Shown: positions 16,672 through 28,599 of the stretch, in pieces
How positions within the stretch are numbered: position 1 is the stretch's first letter
How the letters are laid out: each line of letters opens with the position of its first letter
DNA from: Blattamonas nauphoetae
Lineage: Eukaryota > Preaxostyla > Oxymonadida
Assembly: GCA_033064195.1 (NCBI GenBank)
Contig: JARBJD010000536.1
Location: 1 to 35,662 of the forward strand
Direction: 5' to 3'
Length of the DNA: 35,662 nucleotides
Made by a program: the position numbers and the translations under genes
Notes under the pieces: generated by a model
Told to the model about the DNA's origin: nothing
Seen by the model: the letters and a program-made list of their open reading frames with translations, nothing else
Databases searched by the model: none

Positions 16672-17690
16672 CATATCCAAAGATGATCGACGAGCTCAGC
16701 ATCACTTTCGCCAAGTTGAAGTCGTCACTCACTGTATTCAGATTCAGAATTGATCCTGTTTTCATTGAAAACACTGTTTCGGACGAGAAGAGTGATTTCA
16801 ACGAGTTTGACAGTGTGGTCGTTCCACCCGACAGATCGAACAGAGCAGCTGATCGAACATGGTTGAGATGGGTAACAGACAGCGGTGACGTGATTGAGAG
16901 AGACCCCACTGAGACGGCGAAGAGAGACAACGTGACAGATGGGAGAATAAATGTTTTGGAGACGCCGATTGAAGCAGATCCTCCAATCACAGTCAGGAAG
17001 TGCGCAGTTTATGTCTGGTCCAGGTTGGTGACAGAACAGGATGTGAGTGCGAGCGTTCCAATGGCGAGAAGGAACGATGAGAGAGTGAGCTGTGATGCGG
17101 AATCGGTGAGTGCATTTGTCCATAAGCCTCAATAGTGAGAAGAGATCATCCTTTTTTGGTGGCAATTATCAATGTGTTAGCAACTTTGACACATTCTCCT
17201 TCCAACCAGACGTGCTTGGCTTGTGTGACGACTGGACCAAAGCCCATCTGGAGGGTCTGATGGAAATGCTTCATCGATTCGCCCAGTTGTGTTTGTCTCC
17301 CATCTGTTGGTGCTGTGTTGAACGGCCGGTCCTGCTTCAGAAGCGAGAAGAACGACGCGAAGAACCATTTTGAAGCTGGGACTACATTGCTCTGGTAGTT
17401 TACTCGTGTGGAGGGGCGGTCGTAGAAATAAGGGGCGATGGGAGGATCCGATTCTTCGACGGGTGAATTCGGATCATTGGAGACAGAGAATGGGTGCACG
17501 CAGTGGTTGGAGCAACAGAAAGTGAAGGAGAGGAGCTCTCTTACCAGTCGCTCCTCACAAACCTTCAGCTCCCACTCCATTGAGATAAAGGTCAGTGAAG
17601 TGGCCCATAGGTCCTTGGATTTCCAAAATGGATTCATATAGTGCTGATCTGTATCGTTAATAACACCGTCCATGCAACCCGCCAATGCGT
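16672..17690 (-). pseudogene. Host gene fragment, beta-rich (beta-helix/surface-protein style), split by transposon
   Basis: Minus-strand text runs from about 17685 (a piece with LWATSLTFISMEWELKVCEER) into a Ser/Thr/Leu-rich repeating part. That part has short beta-strand motifs such as LSSFLLAIGTLALTSCSVTN and SGGTTTLSNSLKSLFSSETV, typical of parallel beta-helix or surface proteins. The frame changes near a T6 run at about 17150. An in-frame TAA stands at 17009-17011 with protein-like sequence on both sides. The 3' part is cut by the 3.5-kb transposon and continues left of it at about 13.0-13.16 kb. The family is uncertain. Confidence 0.4.
17533..17614 (-). repeat. Gene segment copied, inverted and permuted, at 21825-22115
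   Basis: The reverse complement of 17533-17584 (52 bases) equals 21825-21876. The reverse complement of about 17575-17614 (40 bases) equals 22076-22115. The two parts are contiguous here but separated and swapped in order there. They share the 10-mer CTCAATGGAG. Confidence 0.8.
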
Positions 17691-17699
17691 ACTCAACAG

Positions 17700-20600
17700 A
17701 TCAGACTCACTCAGATACTGCACAGAGTTAAGGAAAGCACGCAACAGTGATCACAAGTTCAACCAATCTCATTGAAGTACAATGATGCCGAACTTACCAG
17801 AAAGTCTCCCACAAGTCAAGTTAAAGAAATCGCCCTTTGCGCAACTGACACACTCGTTTCGAGAGAACAAAAGAGCTGCATTGATCAGATTTCAACCTCT
17901 CAACGAGACTCGCGTCAATCAGTCAAAACCTGCTTAATCCTGATGAAAGATGGATTTAGTCGCCAATGAAATGCCTTGTTTGACGATCTTTATCAAACTA
18001 GATCACATACAACCAACAACCATCAGCTTTCCGAGTCGTCAGCCTCGCACATCAATGTTCGCTGAACGACATCATCGTTGTTTAGGTTCGATCGGAAGCA
18101 ACCATCACGCCACTGGTGCAATTCCGCACCAAAGAGAGAACCTTAGAGAACGCCCAGCAAGAAGAGTTTCAGGGCACAGCATTTTGGAGGTGATCTGACG
18201 CTTCACCTGTTGCTTCTCTCCCCTCGGCATCTCTCTTGCATCAATCAGGATGGTATCATCAATTTTCCCGGAGTATTCTGACTTCCCAGGGCTGACTAGC
18301 ACGGACAGTCAAAATACCTCCGATTCTTCCGTCATCATCGACTATGTGCAGGATGATGTGTTTGAACATCACTAACTCAAATTAACCAAAGAATTCTCCG
18401 AAAAAACGATAGAAATAATGGACATCCTCAATAAGCATCTCCCAATGATCAAACGACTCATCCAATCAAGTTGAAGCTCCATGGGTGACTCACTATTCCA
18501 GAGAGAAACACTGAAAGAATGATTGATCGATTGCTGCCGAATTCACAGTTAATGCGACAATGATTGATAAATAAAACGCCGTCACCTGTCGTGGGAGAAA
18601 TGGAGGAAAATGGCGTTACTCAGGCCGTATTCACCACAGATACTTAATGCAACAACTCTGAACTTACTTCAGCACATCAAGATCTCAACGCAGCAGCACG
18701 ATTTTTCGTCGTCGCGAAGGGAGATCCACCAACTCGGATTGCCATCTCAGGTGCCTTCGGCCGATATGATAATCGAAGTTATGACCTTAGTGATGTCAGT
18801 GACAGTGTCACACTATTACGTGACGTTGGCGGGAAAGGATCTTTCACAGATTCAAGAACCTCTTCGGATTCGGACGAGAGTTTCTCAACGCATGGAACAC
18901 AATATTCATTAGCGATCATGGAATGATCAAAAATTCATCGGTTTACATGGGAGAAGCTCCCTATATCTTGATATCGACCTTGAATCGCGTTTTTGAGTTT
19001 TCGCATTGGATTCTTCGATATTATCAGACCATAGCCTGTTTGTGCGGTGTGAAGTGATGCGATACCATCAAGCAAGAGAGCATCATTATCGAGGTTCCAA
19101 CGATCGGAACCACACACCGAAGGTTTCCACAAGTATTTAAGTTAGGTCTGACAGGGTGTGGAAGTCGTCCGTCCACTCCTCCCTCTCAACACGTTCACTC
19201 ACAGATCCAGTTGGATGTGCACTCTCTCCTACGAGTTACCAGTACACACAATACGAAACTGAACTTGAGCTGGCGCATCTGAAGCAGTTCTACAAGATTA
19301 GAATCCTTCGCAATTCCAGAGATGATTGTTTCGTGTCGAACACGACCGATGTTATGGCGAACGCATGCAACTGCTACGGCTTCTACGAGCACAGGTGGAG
19401 TCTCTCGCCTGATCGTGCAAGTGAACACGACGATGCGCACCAACGAGTGATGCCGACCCTCTCATGCTTGAAGTCGAAGTTCTTCAGCACCTTTTCGGGG
19501 TACATCTCCATATTATCCAATCAGCAGCACCTTCATCATCATTGTCGATGTTTGAATGTTGGAGACAGCGCATCGAGGGACATAAACGTCTCCACTACAT
19601 TCTCGCCACCAATTCCGTGCCGTTATCCTCTTTCATCGTCATAGACGTCAGAACCAGTCATGAACTTGTCAAGCCTCTTCGTAGATGTCATCTACATTCT
19701 GCCTTTCCTTTCATCAGCATCATATCAGCCTCTCTCGAGTTGGCAATGTTTCCGTCGCTTTAATCTAGATAAGAAGTATCAACTCAACACAGCTGTTACC
19801 CCGTTGAACGTCATCGACCGCTCACCTCTAGAAAACCGTTCTATGAATCGTCGGTGCGGTTCTATGCTCTCCATCCGCCTGAAATGGTCGTGGTGATACT
19901 GTCACTGGGGAATCAGGAGGTTAATTCTCCTGATGCGCATCAGAACGATGCAGCTTGAAAGTGACAAAGACAACGCCATTTAATTGGGAAGTCTGCCAAT
20001 CTGAACTTAGAATATGGGGCACAAACGCCTTTGAACAACACTGAACATATTCATCAATCGATCACACGAATAGACTCGACGGACAAGAACATAATCACTC
20101 TTGTCTCCTCACCAGGGTGGCGGGGATGGATGAAGATTCGTCTTCTCAGAGTGCTTCTCTTCGCATTCTTCTATCATCGCGACAATCTTGTTCCAACAAA
20201 ACATCGCCAAACACCGCGTCAAAACTTTCGCGATGGGAACTGCGAGCGGACAGAATGGTACTTCTGCATCGCCACTCCCATCATCAGCGGAACCACAATT
20301 TGGATCGACAGCAGCAACAGCACGAAGTAGATCTGCCAGTAAAGATCCCCACATTCCGCGTATCGGTCGTCATCAGCGACAGAAGACGCCCCGATCCCAC
20401 TTCTCTCTGAGTGATCAGGTTCAGCTTCATCGTCTTGTTGGAGATGAACGAACTTAGCATCCCTCGCATCGACAGCGTTCGACGGAAGAAGGGCCGATAC
20501 ACACTCCATCAGCGAGGCCCTGAATGGACGGAATCACAATCTGCACAATTCTAAAAGCAAAGGGAATGTACCATTCGTGTCTATGTTTGCGATGTTCTAC

Positions 20601-21790
20601 AGCAGCAAACCTCACGAGATACCACACGATGTTCACAACCAGCGACCTCTTCGGTGGCTTCTTTGAACAACAAATTGGGAAAAAGCAGACTCGGTGAGCG
20701 AGTGTTCCAACAGGTCCCATTCGGCGCGAGCCTTCAGGTATTCTTCCTGCAACTGCACACGAACGGATAGTAGACGAAGTCGAACAGTGACTGTTCCGTG
20801 CGACTATGACAGATTTCATCAAAATGGTCGAATCACAACAATCAAAAATGATGACAATATCTCTTGTTCTCCAACAATCTCGAAGCATAAAGTCGATTGA
20901 AGGCGTGGATGAAACAAACAACAACAATTTTCGATAGACTCGCCATCAAGCTGATCGTAGATTTTCAAAAGCAACATTATGCAAAGCAGATTCTTCTCTG
21001 TCCAACTCCATACTGAGAAATTCAATCAGAATTAGCGGTTCTGGATTGTACGCTCAACTCTGCCAGAGAGCTACACTCGATGGTGGAATGCATGACATTC
21101 CATTGAGTCCTTCTCTCTCAGTCATTATATTCGATGGTTCAGCCACCATCAGTCTGATGGGTTCGATTGTTGAGCTACAAAGGGTGGAAGCACATTCAGT
21201 CGTCAAGCATTGGTCGGTCTTTCATGGATGAATCACTGTCTGTCAAGGGATACAGTGGGATTCTCAGTACCACAGGAGGGTTTTCCTCTGTTTCGCCTGT
21301 TCATCTGGTCCAACGCGTCAAGTGAACTTCTCCAGCGCTCACAAGAATGATAGAGGGTGAGCTGGGAATGAAGTTATCTTCACAGTGGCTTCATCGCTTG
21401 GACTCTTGCAACGATTCTGTCAATAGCTACGTCATCAACAAGCGAATCGCACGCAACGATTAGAGCAGATATCTTTCTGATGTGGGAGAAGGAAATCAAC
21501 AAGTGCAGCACTAGACAGGCTGAAAGTGTCGTCCTCCGGAGTTCCGTTCTCCGATATTCCCGAACGAACTTTGACTATCACCCTGGGTCAATCGAATCTG
21601 ATATCGAACTTTTCATCCCTCATCACGATCGGCTTGATACTGCATCAGGTCGTCAATCAAGAAAGAACTCCCTCCAGAACTAGAGGAATGGAGGAACACA
21701 CTCAGGAACTGATCACAACAAATCTTGGCTGCAGCCACTAAAGTGGTGTCACGGTCCTCTCTGAACAGATATGTTCTGTCTTATCTCTTC
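17700..21790 (+). other. Fragmentary, unidentified host coding remnants
   Basis: There is no continuous gene, but several plus-strand stretches read like protein and shift frame every 100-300 bases. A piece at about 18302-18475 includes VIIDYVQDDVFEHH, then a TAA at 18373-18375, then LKLTKEFSEKTIEIMDILNK. One at about 18680-18920 includes ARFFVVAKGDPPTRIAISG. Others lie at 19156-19644 and 21526-21741. I recognise no family. The region may be one or two decayed or intron-rich genes. No RNA gene or mobile element is evident, apart from the copied segment downstream. Confidence 0.3.
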
Positions 21791-21876
21791 ATTCTCTTCG
21801 TTCTCTGCTAGGTTCTTTTCAACTCTCAATGGAGTGGGAGCTGAAGGTTTGTGAGGAGCGACTGGTAAGAGAGCTC

Positions 21877-22136
21877 CTTGTAACAAACCAAAGCTCCCAC
21901 GGAGTTCAAAAGCTGCCCCTAAGATTGACCAGGCCGAAGGGCCTTTGCTCCTCTCCCACCGCGAAAGCGGTAGTTTCTCGGATCATTGGTTTGCCCTGAT
22001 TCGAGAAAAGAAGTGTAAAACTCATAATGAATCTAATTTGGAGAATAATTTAAATTGAATCCCTTTTGCCCATCAGGACCTATGGGCCACTTCACTGACC
22101 TTTATCTCAATGGAGGGAGCTTTGGTTTGTTACAAG
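21877..22136 (+). other. 260-bp structured segment: 22-bp terminal stem and three internal hairpins
   Basis: The ends are perfect 22-base inverted repeats (21877-21898, CTTGTAACAAACC..., and 22115-22136). Inside, three compact hairpins follow each other. One is AGGCC-GAAG-GGCCT (21931-21944) and the next ACCGC-GAAA-GCGGT (21958-21971, a GNRA loop on the plus strand). The third is a TTTCTCG...CGAGAAA stem (21974-21980 with 22002-22008, 21-base loop). It could be a small MITE or a structured RNA. The right inner part (22076-22114) is the copied host gene segment, which argues for a rearranged insertion. Confidence 0.45.
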
Positions 22137-22139
22137 AAG

Positions 22140-23258
22140 TGAGAGGACAGAAATCAGATCGGAGCAGAACGACGGGTTCTGCTCAGATGTTGGCGATGTG
22201 TTGACGAGAGGCGATTGTGGGTTGTCCATCTCGTTCGAGGCTGGCGAGAAGAGAGAAACTGGTGTCGGATCACAGTGTTTGTGGATCTTTCATTGTTTGG
22301 TTGTGAATCGAGACGTGATAGGGATTGCGAGGTGAAGTGAAAAGATGTGAGGTGTCCACAGCTCTGTGACGAGTGTGTGCGAAGCTGAGAGAGAAGAGTC
22401 GATCTCAACTTTGTGATTGGGAGGCACTGGTGTCGACGGATCTGATGGGGTTCGGACGCCGAGAACGCGCGAATTCAGACTGACAACCTTTGCATCGTGT
22501 TTGTGGAGCCTCCCAGCATCGAGAGAAGATAGACAGATGGAGGAGAAGGAGGGTAGGCGGTGTTGGCAAACGGAAGAATGCTGAGTGGAGAAACTAAGAG
22601 CTTCGACTGCGTCGGAGGGAGAGGGTGGAGCTAGATGGACTCCCCTTTCGACGACGGCTGGTCAAACAACCCGTCCAAACTCACTCCGATCTTCAATTTC
22701 GTCGTCCTGCTGGCGAGAGGGACGATGAGGGGGAATTTCGCTTGGGCGAAGTCGAGTGGAGAGAGGCACAGCTTGATCGGATTAGCTGTCTTTTTGTACT
22801 TGTTGGACGTCAGAAGAAGCTCGGTTATTCGAAGACGAGGGACGAAAATGACTGTATTGATATTTCTTTGCGAGATTGTTTGATCAGAGCAGACCATTAT
22901 CCAGTTCGTCATGGTTCTGAAAATCCAAATAAAGGGAAAAATTAACTTCCACATTATGGGATGGGCCCGAGATTGGCAATGCCTAGTTTTCTGAATCGAA
23001 ATTGTTCGAATATTTCATTGTCGATTTTGGTATCAAAAACCTGCTGCAAGGTCGCAACAGCACCGCTCAGGGAGTTTGGTGGGCGAATCAAAAAGTCTTA
23101 TCGATACTTTATCGTGAAAAATTGCCTCTTTTCCGACGAAAACCGCAGATAAGAAACGATATCACGTGTGAAATGCACCTGCTCATCCTTCTCAGTGCTC
23201 AACACATTTCTGTCCCAACCATAATTCACATTTTCTGATCAATTCTGAGACATTATGT
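22140..23258. other. No recognisable gene; weak fragments
   Basis: Short overlapping frames occur on both strands. Examples are 22631-22954 minus with LKIGVSLDGLFDQPSSKG and 22635-22883 plus. Neither shows motifs I know. Composition falls from GC-rich before 22.7 kb to AT-rich afterwards. I see no RNA gene or repeat. Confidence 0.3.
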
Positions 23259-24016
23259 TCTGGCTCTTCTCTTGTTCAAATGGTTCAAACGGATATAGAC
23301 AGTCTGTCATAAACTCATGAAATTTTGTTCTCTTTTCATTCCACATTTCTCGAAACAAATCCTCTCAACTCTGATTCTCCTTTTTCTTTTCTTTGAATCT
23401 CTTTCACCTTGATTTTCTTCAATTATTGTCTATTTTCTTTCATTTTTCGATATTCATTGTTGATTTTTCTCCTCTCAGGAGTGCTTGGACGAAGAACTCC
23501 TCTTCTTCTACAAGGATCCATATGTGAAGGCTCAAAAATGTGTGATGAATCCTATGAAAGTTAACAATATACTGGTCGTTGTTAGAGGAGACAGAAATGA
23601 ATGGATGTGGTGGGATGAGAATGTGAGATGATTTGAGATGATGATCCTGTGAGGAGCCAAGAGGAATTGAGACAAGAAAACGCTGATATGTTATGAATGA
23701 CACTTAATGAACAACTCAGAAGAGAGATGAAATGGCCATGAAGAGAGTGGCAACAAGAATGAGTTTGAAACCTGAAGAACGAGAAAGAAATGAACTAATC
23801 GCAATGAATATCGAAAAATGAAAGAAAAATAGACAATAATTGAAGAAAATCAAGATGAGAAGGAGATTCAAAGAAAAGAAAAGGAGATCAAGTTCAGATT
23901 ATTTGTCTGGAGGAGATGTGGAATGAAAAGAGAACCAAGAATTTCATGAGTTTATGACAGACTGTTTATATCCGTTTGAACCATTTGCACAAGAGCAAAG
24001 ATCGAAGAGAGCCAGA
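23259..24016. repeat. Foldback (inverted duplication) with coding-like centre
   Basis: Arms 23259-23459 and about 23802-24016 are diverged inverted copies with small indels. They share, for example, a CAAATGGTTCAAACGG block and an ATTGTCTATTTT block. The 342-base centre reads on the plus strand as a 51-codon protein-like piece (23479-23631, with CLDEELLFFYKDPYVKAQK and RGDRNEWMWWDENVR). It is preceded by a pyrimidine tract plus CAG that looks like a splice acceptor. Arm 2 continues the coding-like text (EFHEFMTDCLYPFEPFAQ). The left arm thus looks like an inverted copy of the 3' part of an unidentified gene. Confidence 0.6.
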
Positions 24017-24560
24017 CAAGAAGGACTATGAATCGAACCAAATACACCTATCTTTTCTCCTCCATCACAAGTATCCGAATTAAGTCTAGTGCCTCCTCGT
24101 AATTGTCGTCAAAAAACTCATCGGGAATTTCAATTTCTTGTCATGTGGACACAGCAATTTAGAAGAAATGAAAAAGGGCAGCAGCTGAATGGAAAATTAC
24201 GCCGCTCCAGGCTTTCATTTCGCCTATTTTTCTCAGAATCAACCTCACATCAATCAAAAATACCACATTATCCGTAATTTTAAACACTGAACCCTACATT
24301 GAGAACGGCATAATGTGCGACTTTGAAAACAACTGTTCTGAACGAGATCTGATGGAATAATCTACTCTTTGGAACCCCTGGAGCGGACAGAGAGCGAGGA
24401 GGACAGGATAACTACACATCATAAGAGAAAACAATAGATAAATGTGATTCCTTTGATGAAATGAGAAGAATTAAAGAAATGAAATGGATATTGAACACAG
24501 AACGTGTTTGATTCGTCCATTCGCGACAATGCCACACGAATGGGATGAACAGCATCAGTC
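24017..24560 (+). other. Unidentified coding-like remnants
   Basis: The plus strand continues the text of the foldback region (ELSLVPPRNCRQKTHREFQF at about 24076-24135). A separate piece at about 24281-24360 (TEPYIENGIMCDFENNC) follows. I recognise no motif. Stops interrupt both pieces. Confidence 0.25.
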
Positions 24561-24569
24561 AGACACACA

Positions 24570-27207
24570 TCAATTAGTCAGACTGTTGAGATTCGTTCCG
24601 AAGAATTTCATCATTAGTCTTGCACTGAATTTGGTGTCGAAATGGTCGACATCCTTCCCCTGAATGAAGATGAATTCCACAGCATCTTGCCAGCCTTCCT
24701 CCAGAAAGTTTGGGACCGTTCTTCCAATCGTCTTCCGATCTTCGTCTGTCATCTCATAATCTCGACGATTAACGATCATCCTGAAAAGCTTCGCTTGTGT
24801 TCGGATTGTCGTTGAACAAAGCAGTCACAAAGCGAGAGAAGAATCCAATCCTGCTGACACACTGAGCAACCGCACGCTGATCGCAACAATAGCAGACATC
24901 GACAAACATTTTCTGATGTCTCTCATCTCCCACTTCTCAAACGAGCGGAGTTGGATGAAGTGTTTGCTTACGACGTCGACGGACGGAGCAAGCAGTTGTT
25001 CGAGTTGTGGTTGAGACAGTCGAGCGGCACTGTGGCGAGCTTGTGAAAGGCTTCGGATGGCAAAATCGACAACGAGAGATTCAAATGTTTTCGGTCTGAA
25101 TTCATCGGAGTGTTGGTTCTGGTCGATCATTCCCTCTCACAATTCCAACTCTCTCCAAATCAACATCATCCCATTCGTCCAATGCTTGTTGGAGTTCCTT
25201 TGGCCAAGTCGAGAGAAGATACCTTATCGGTGCTCGATCCAAATAGTCTACGTTGAGAGGAGAGAGACTCGAAGGCGTGCAAGTATTGCTCATTTGATCT
25301 TCCAGCTTTTCTGAACAGATCGGGCAGATAGACACGACTGAGTTGCATTCTGATGAATGCAGATCCGAAGGATGGTGTCGTCATCCAAAGGAGAGTCGCT
25401 GTCGAGCAGACCAACAATTTTGTCCACAATGTTCACGATCTCTTCGTCGGAGAGACGACAAGCAAGTTCGGATGTGAGGATGAATGGTGGTGATGACGAC
25501 GATTGCAGATTCATCCATTTTCTGTCTCAATTCTGCTCGAAATGAACGTGTCTTGTTGTATTCACAGTCGCATCGAAACAATCGGTCGAGAAAGTCAAGA
25601 ATTGTGTCATGGTACTCGTCATCCAAAGCGAATGGATGAAGCGAGAGATGGACGACGTAATCCTTCGTTTGTGTGTAGAACGCGAGAGAGAGCTCGTCCA
25701 GTTCGCCTCGAAGTTGATCTGTCAATGAGCTCGTCCTCGCCGGTTCATAATCTCGAATCTGATCGAGATAAACTCTCAATATGCTGACGATGTTCGTGTG
25801 GAATGAGATGAAGCCAACAGTGAATGGCAATTTTGATGGATTAACAGCGTTGCTAAAGTTGGGAACCATTCATTCCAAATGTGTTTCATATATATCGCTC
25901 TGTCCGCATACACCAAGAACCATCTCAATGCATTTAGGATGGTGGTAGCATGGTGCAGCTGTGTTGGAGTGAAGAGTGTCCAGAGTGCCTTCGAGTCCAG
26001 TTTCGACGAAGACACGACGGTATCTCCCATTTTGAGGAGAAGGTTCCATCTGGCCAGAAGACCGAACCGACATTACAAGGGCAGCGAGACACGAAGCACA
26101 TAAACGCGGTGACTCCCAAATTGAGAATGTCTTCCCCTCACTCGCTCGAGCAAGGCACCTTTCAAAATCTCCACCCAGCGCTGTTCACTCATCCATACCC
26201 TTTGCCAAAGAGAAGACTGCTGAGTTCTTCTGTCGTGGCAATATCCAACCATGAGGCAAGTTCGTTCGTCATGTTCTTTCTCAGCTCATCAAAGAATCCT
26301 TCAATCTTTGGAGAGGACGGACGAGATGGATGGCTCATGATGTGATTACTGAGGATTGTCGTTTCCAACAGGAGTGAGGGACCGGAATGATCGCCAGCGG
26401 GGGCAAACTGGAGCAACGAGGAGATATTGCACGTATGTGCAGAATGGTTGGAAAATGGGATCCATGGTTTCAGACGCAAGCGTTTCAGGGTGAGGGCAGC
26501 TTCGGATCCAAAGTCGAAAAGATTGACCACAATCGATGCGAAGTGGCGGTGGAATTCGATTGTTGTTCCATCCAATGGGATTTTGTGTGGTGTTAGCTTT
26601 TCGAAGAGCTGAGGCAACAACCCAGCTGAAGTTACTGTAGACTCGAATTCGCTTGTGGATCGAAATATACCAACGTCCAAGAAGGATAGAGTAGCTGTTC
26701 GAGCGTGTCCGATGGATGACAAACGAGTTTGACGAGCACAGACACGATTTCTGTAGGGCTGCCTGTTGCTTCACACAATATAGCGTCGAGGAGCTCGTTG
26801 TGGGGTGTTTGTGATGATTGATGTGGATTTCTGCGTATTTCAGGAAACGCACTGCATGATTCACCTCAATTGGGGTCAATTTCATTTCAGTGTTAACTTG
26901 ATCGAAGAGTGAGATACATCCTTGCCGCAGATCATCAGCCGTGATCGAATCCTGCAATATCACTCCAATCTGATGTGGTGGAGGTTGGAACAATGATCTC
27001 ATCACCCTCCAGATGTACTTGGTCCAACACTGTCTGGACATTGATTCGCCTCCTTCTCATTTCATATTGCAGAACTTGCTTTGAAATTTGGATATACTGA
27101 CGATCATCGGCATTAATTGTGAGTAGATTGGTCGGGTACGATAGATGAAGAATTAGTTGAACAATTGATGCTAGTTCTGATGACGGTTTGTTTGAAGAAT
27201 CTTCCAT
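24570..27207 (-). pseudogene. Helical (ARM-like) lineage-specific host protein, frame-disrupted
   Basis: The minus-strand locus probably starts at the ATG at 27207 (MEDSSNKPSSELASIVQLIL) and ends at the stop at 24570. The end piece is EEGWQDAVEFIFIQGKDVDH followed by an FGTNL tail. Protein-like text can be followed almost throughout, but it moves between the three frames at least six times. Recognisable pieces are VNHAVRFLKYAEIHINHHKH, a GTTIEFHRHFASIVVNLFDF stretch and DEEIVNIVDKIVGLLDSDSP. Repeated amphipathic helices suggest an ARM/HEAT-like solenoid. It reminds me of a large multicopy family of unknown function in oxymonads, but this is recollection only. Indel errors, decay or introns could each explain the frame changes. 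Confidence 0.45.
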
Positions 27208-27535
27208 GTGGGAATCAGAAATACACGTGCAATCAGATTTTATGACTTGAGTCGATTGTGAATCAGTCAGATTCTCTTCTGTTTATGCTTGGGAGGCATG
27301 TTCTGACCCTTTCTTTCTTCTCATTCTTGTCTCTTGAGAAATGAATAGATCGTCCCAGCTTTCCCTTATATGGAGCAGTCTCGGATGATTGTGTCGTTAT
27401 GAATGCCTCCTTCAGACAGTCAAAATTATCGATGATGTGGACGTGGAAAAGAAAGAACAAATCAAAGGCTGGCTGACTAGCTGGCTGGCTGTATGGCTGT
27501 CTGCATGTATGTATTGACAGGGTGAGGGTGAGTGA
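27208..27535. other. Intergenic, with a short GGCT-rich tandem repeat
   Basis: A spacer between two minus-strand loci. At about 27466-27518 it holds a simple repeat of GGCTGGCTG and related tetramers that decays into TGTATGTAT. No gene is supported. Confidence 0.5.
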
Positions 27536-28581
27536 CTAGAGATCTGATATTTGGCCGATCATCCAATCACTGAGACCATTGACAACCTCTGCAGATGGGG
27601 ATGCATAATCAAAGCAACATTCACATTCCCATTGTCCATGTGGCTGGAGCGTGAGAAGCACTGGGATGGGTGTCTTGTTCTTGAGAGGAAGAGCGGAGAC
27701 GAGGCAGATCACCTGCTTGTTGCTGGAGTACCCAGGAAGCAGATGGAAGTGGTATGTGGACTGGAGAAGGCCGATGATCGATTGGAGAAGGGCGGGGTTG
27801 AGTGGGGAGCGAGTGGAGATGATTTTGTGAGTGGCGCAGTTCGGCTGCTGCTTGAATTGGTTCCACATGTTGTTGTAGATTTCAGACGACGGTGCCGGCG
27901 AGGGAACAGAGAAGAATGACGGGGAGAGGGGAGGAAGAACGACGTGTTCGTTGTCTGCAGACCTTGGATGTTCGAGAAGGTGAGGATGGGCGGGTTGGTG
28001 AATCCACCCTGCACCAGAACAACAATGTTCAGCATGAGTGGAGTGGAGGAGATCTGATTCCCAGCCATCGGCTGCAGTTGAACGGTGAGAGCAGACTCGG
28101 GTAGAGCTCACTGAAATCGTACACGTTTTCGTCGGGCTCCGTTGGATGGAGGGCGTTGGTATGTGCGACAACAAGCAGTGAGTCCACCTCAGTCTCGCCT
28201 CCTTCGCACCAAATGTTCTTCCAAATCCATGGGAATTGAGGACTCCGATCGAGGCTATTCATTCATTCCATCAACACTAAGTCAGAGGTTTTGGAGACTT
28301 GGATTTGGATGGGTTGGACCTGGCACGAATGAACCGAACAGAGGTGACATCAAGTCTGTGTTCGACTGTTCCGGCTGAGTCGTCGGCGATCCCTGTTTCT
28401 GAGACGAGCTCATGTCCAGCTGCATGTCCCCAAAGTCAATCAGAGTGTCATCCTTGCTTGCCTCACGTTCAGACAGTTTCGATGGCCCTGGCTGCCCGGA
28501 CTGGCTTGAGGTCAGCGGAGATGAGACCGCTGTCAAACACGGAAAGACATCTGATGATGACACTCTTCTGACGAAACACAA
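27536..28581 (-). pseudogene. Adaptor-complex large subunit, hinge and C-terminal appendage (beta-adaptin-like)
   Basis: The C-terminal piece (about 27536-27880) has a beta-adaptin-appendage-like layout. It contains MWNQFKQQPN, a SPLNPALLQSIIGLLQS helix, the strand PVLLTLQPHGQWECECCFDY and the closing helix VNGLSDWMIGQI, ending in TAG. Upstream, 28282-28581 is Ser/Pro/Gln-rich and contains DDTLIDFGDMQLDM, like a clathrin-adaptor hinge. The two lie in different frames with further shifts between them (28.0-28.26 kb). The long N-terminal trunk expected of an adaptin is not visible upstream, so the locus is probably truncated. The subunit type (AP-1/2 or AP-4 beta) cannot be fixed. Confidence 0.4.
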
Positions 28582-28599
28582 GAAAACAACAGAATCATC

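Noticed and set aside
21979-21988. GGATCATT, similar to part of U3 snoRNA box A
   Set aside because: Only eight bases match and no other U3 boxes follow in order.
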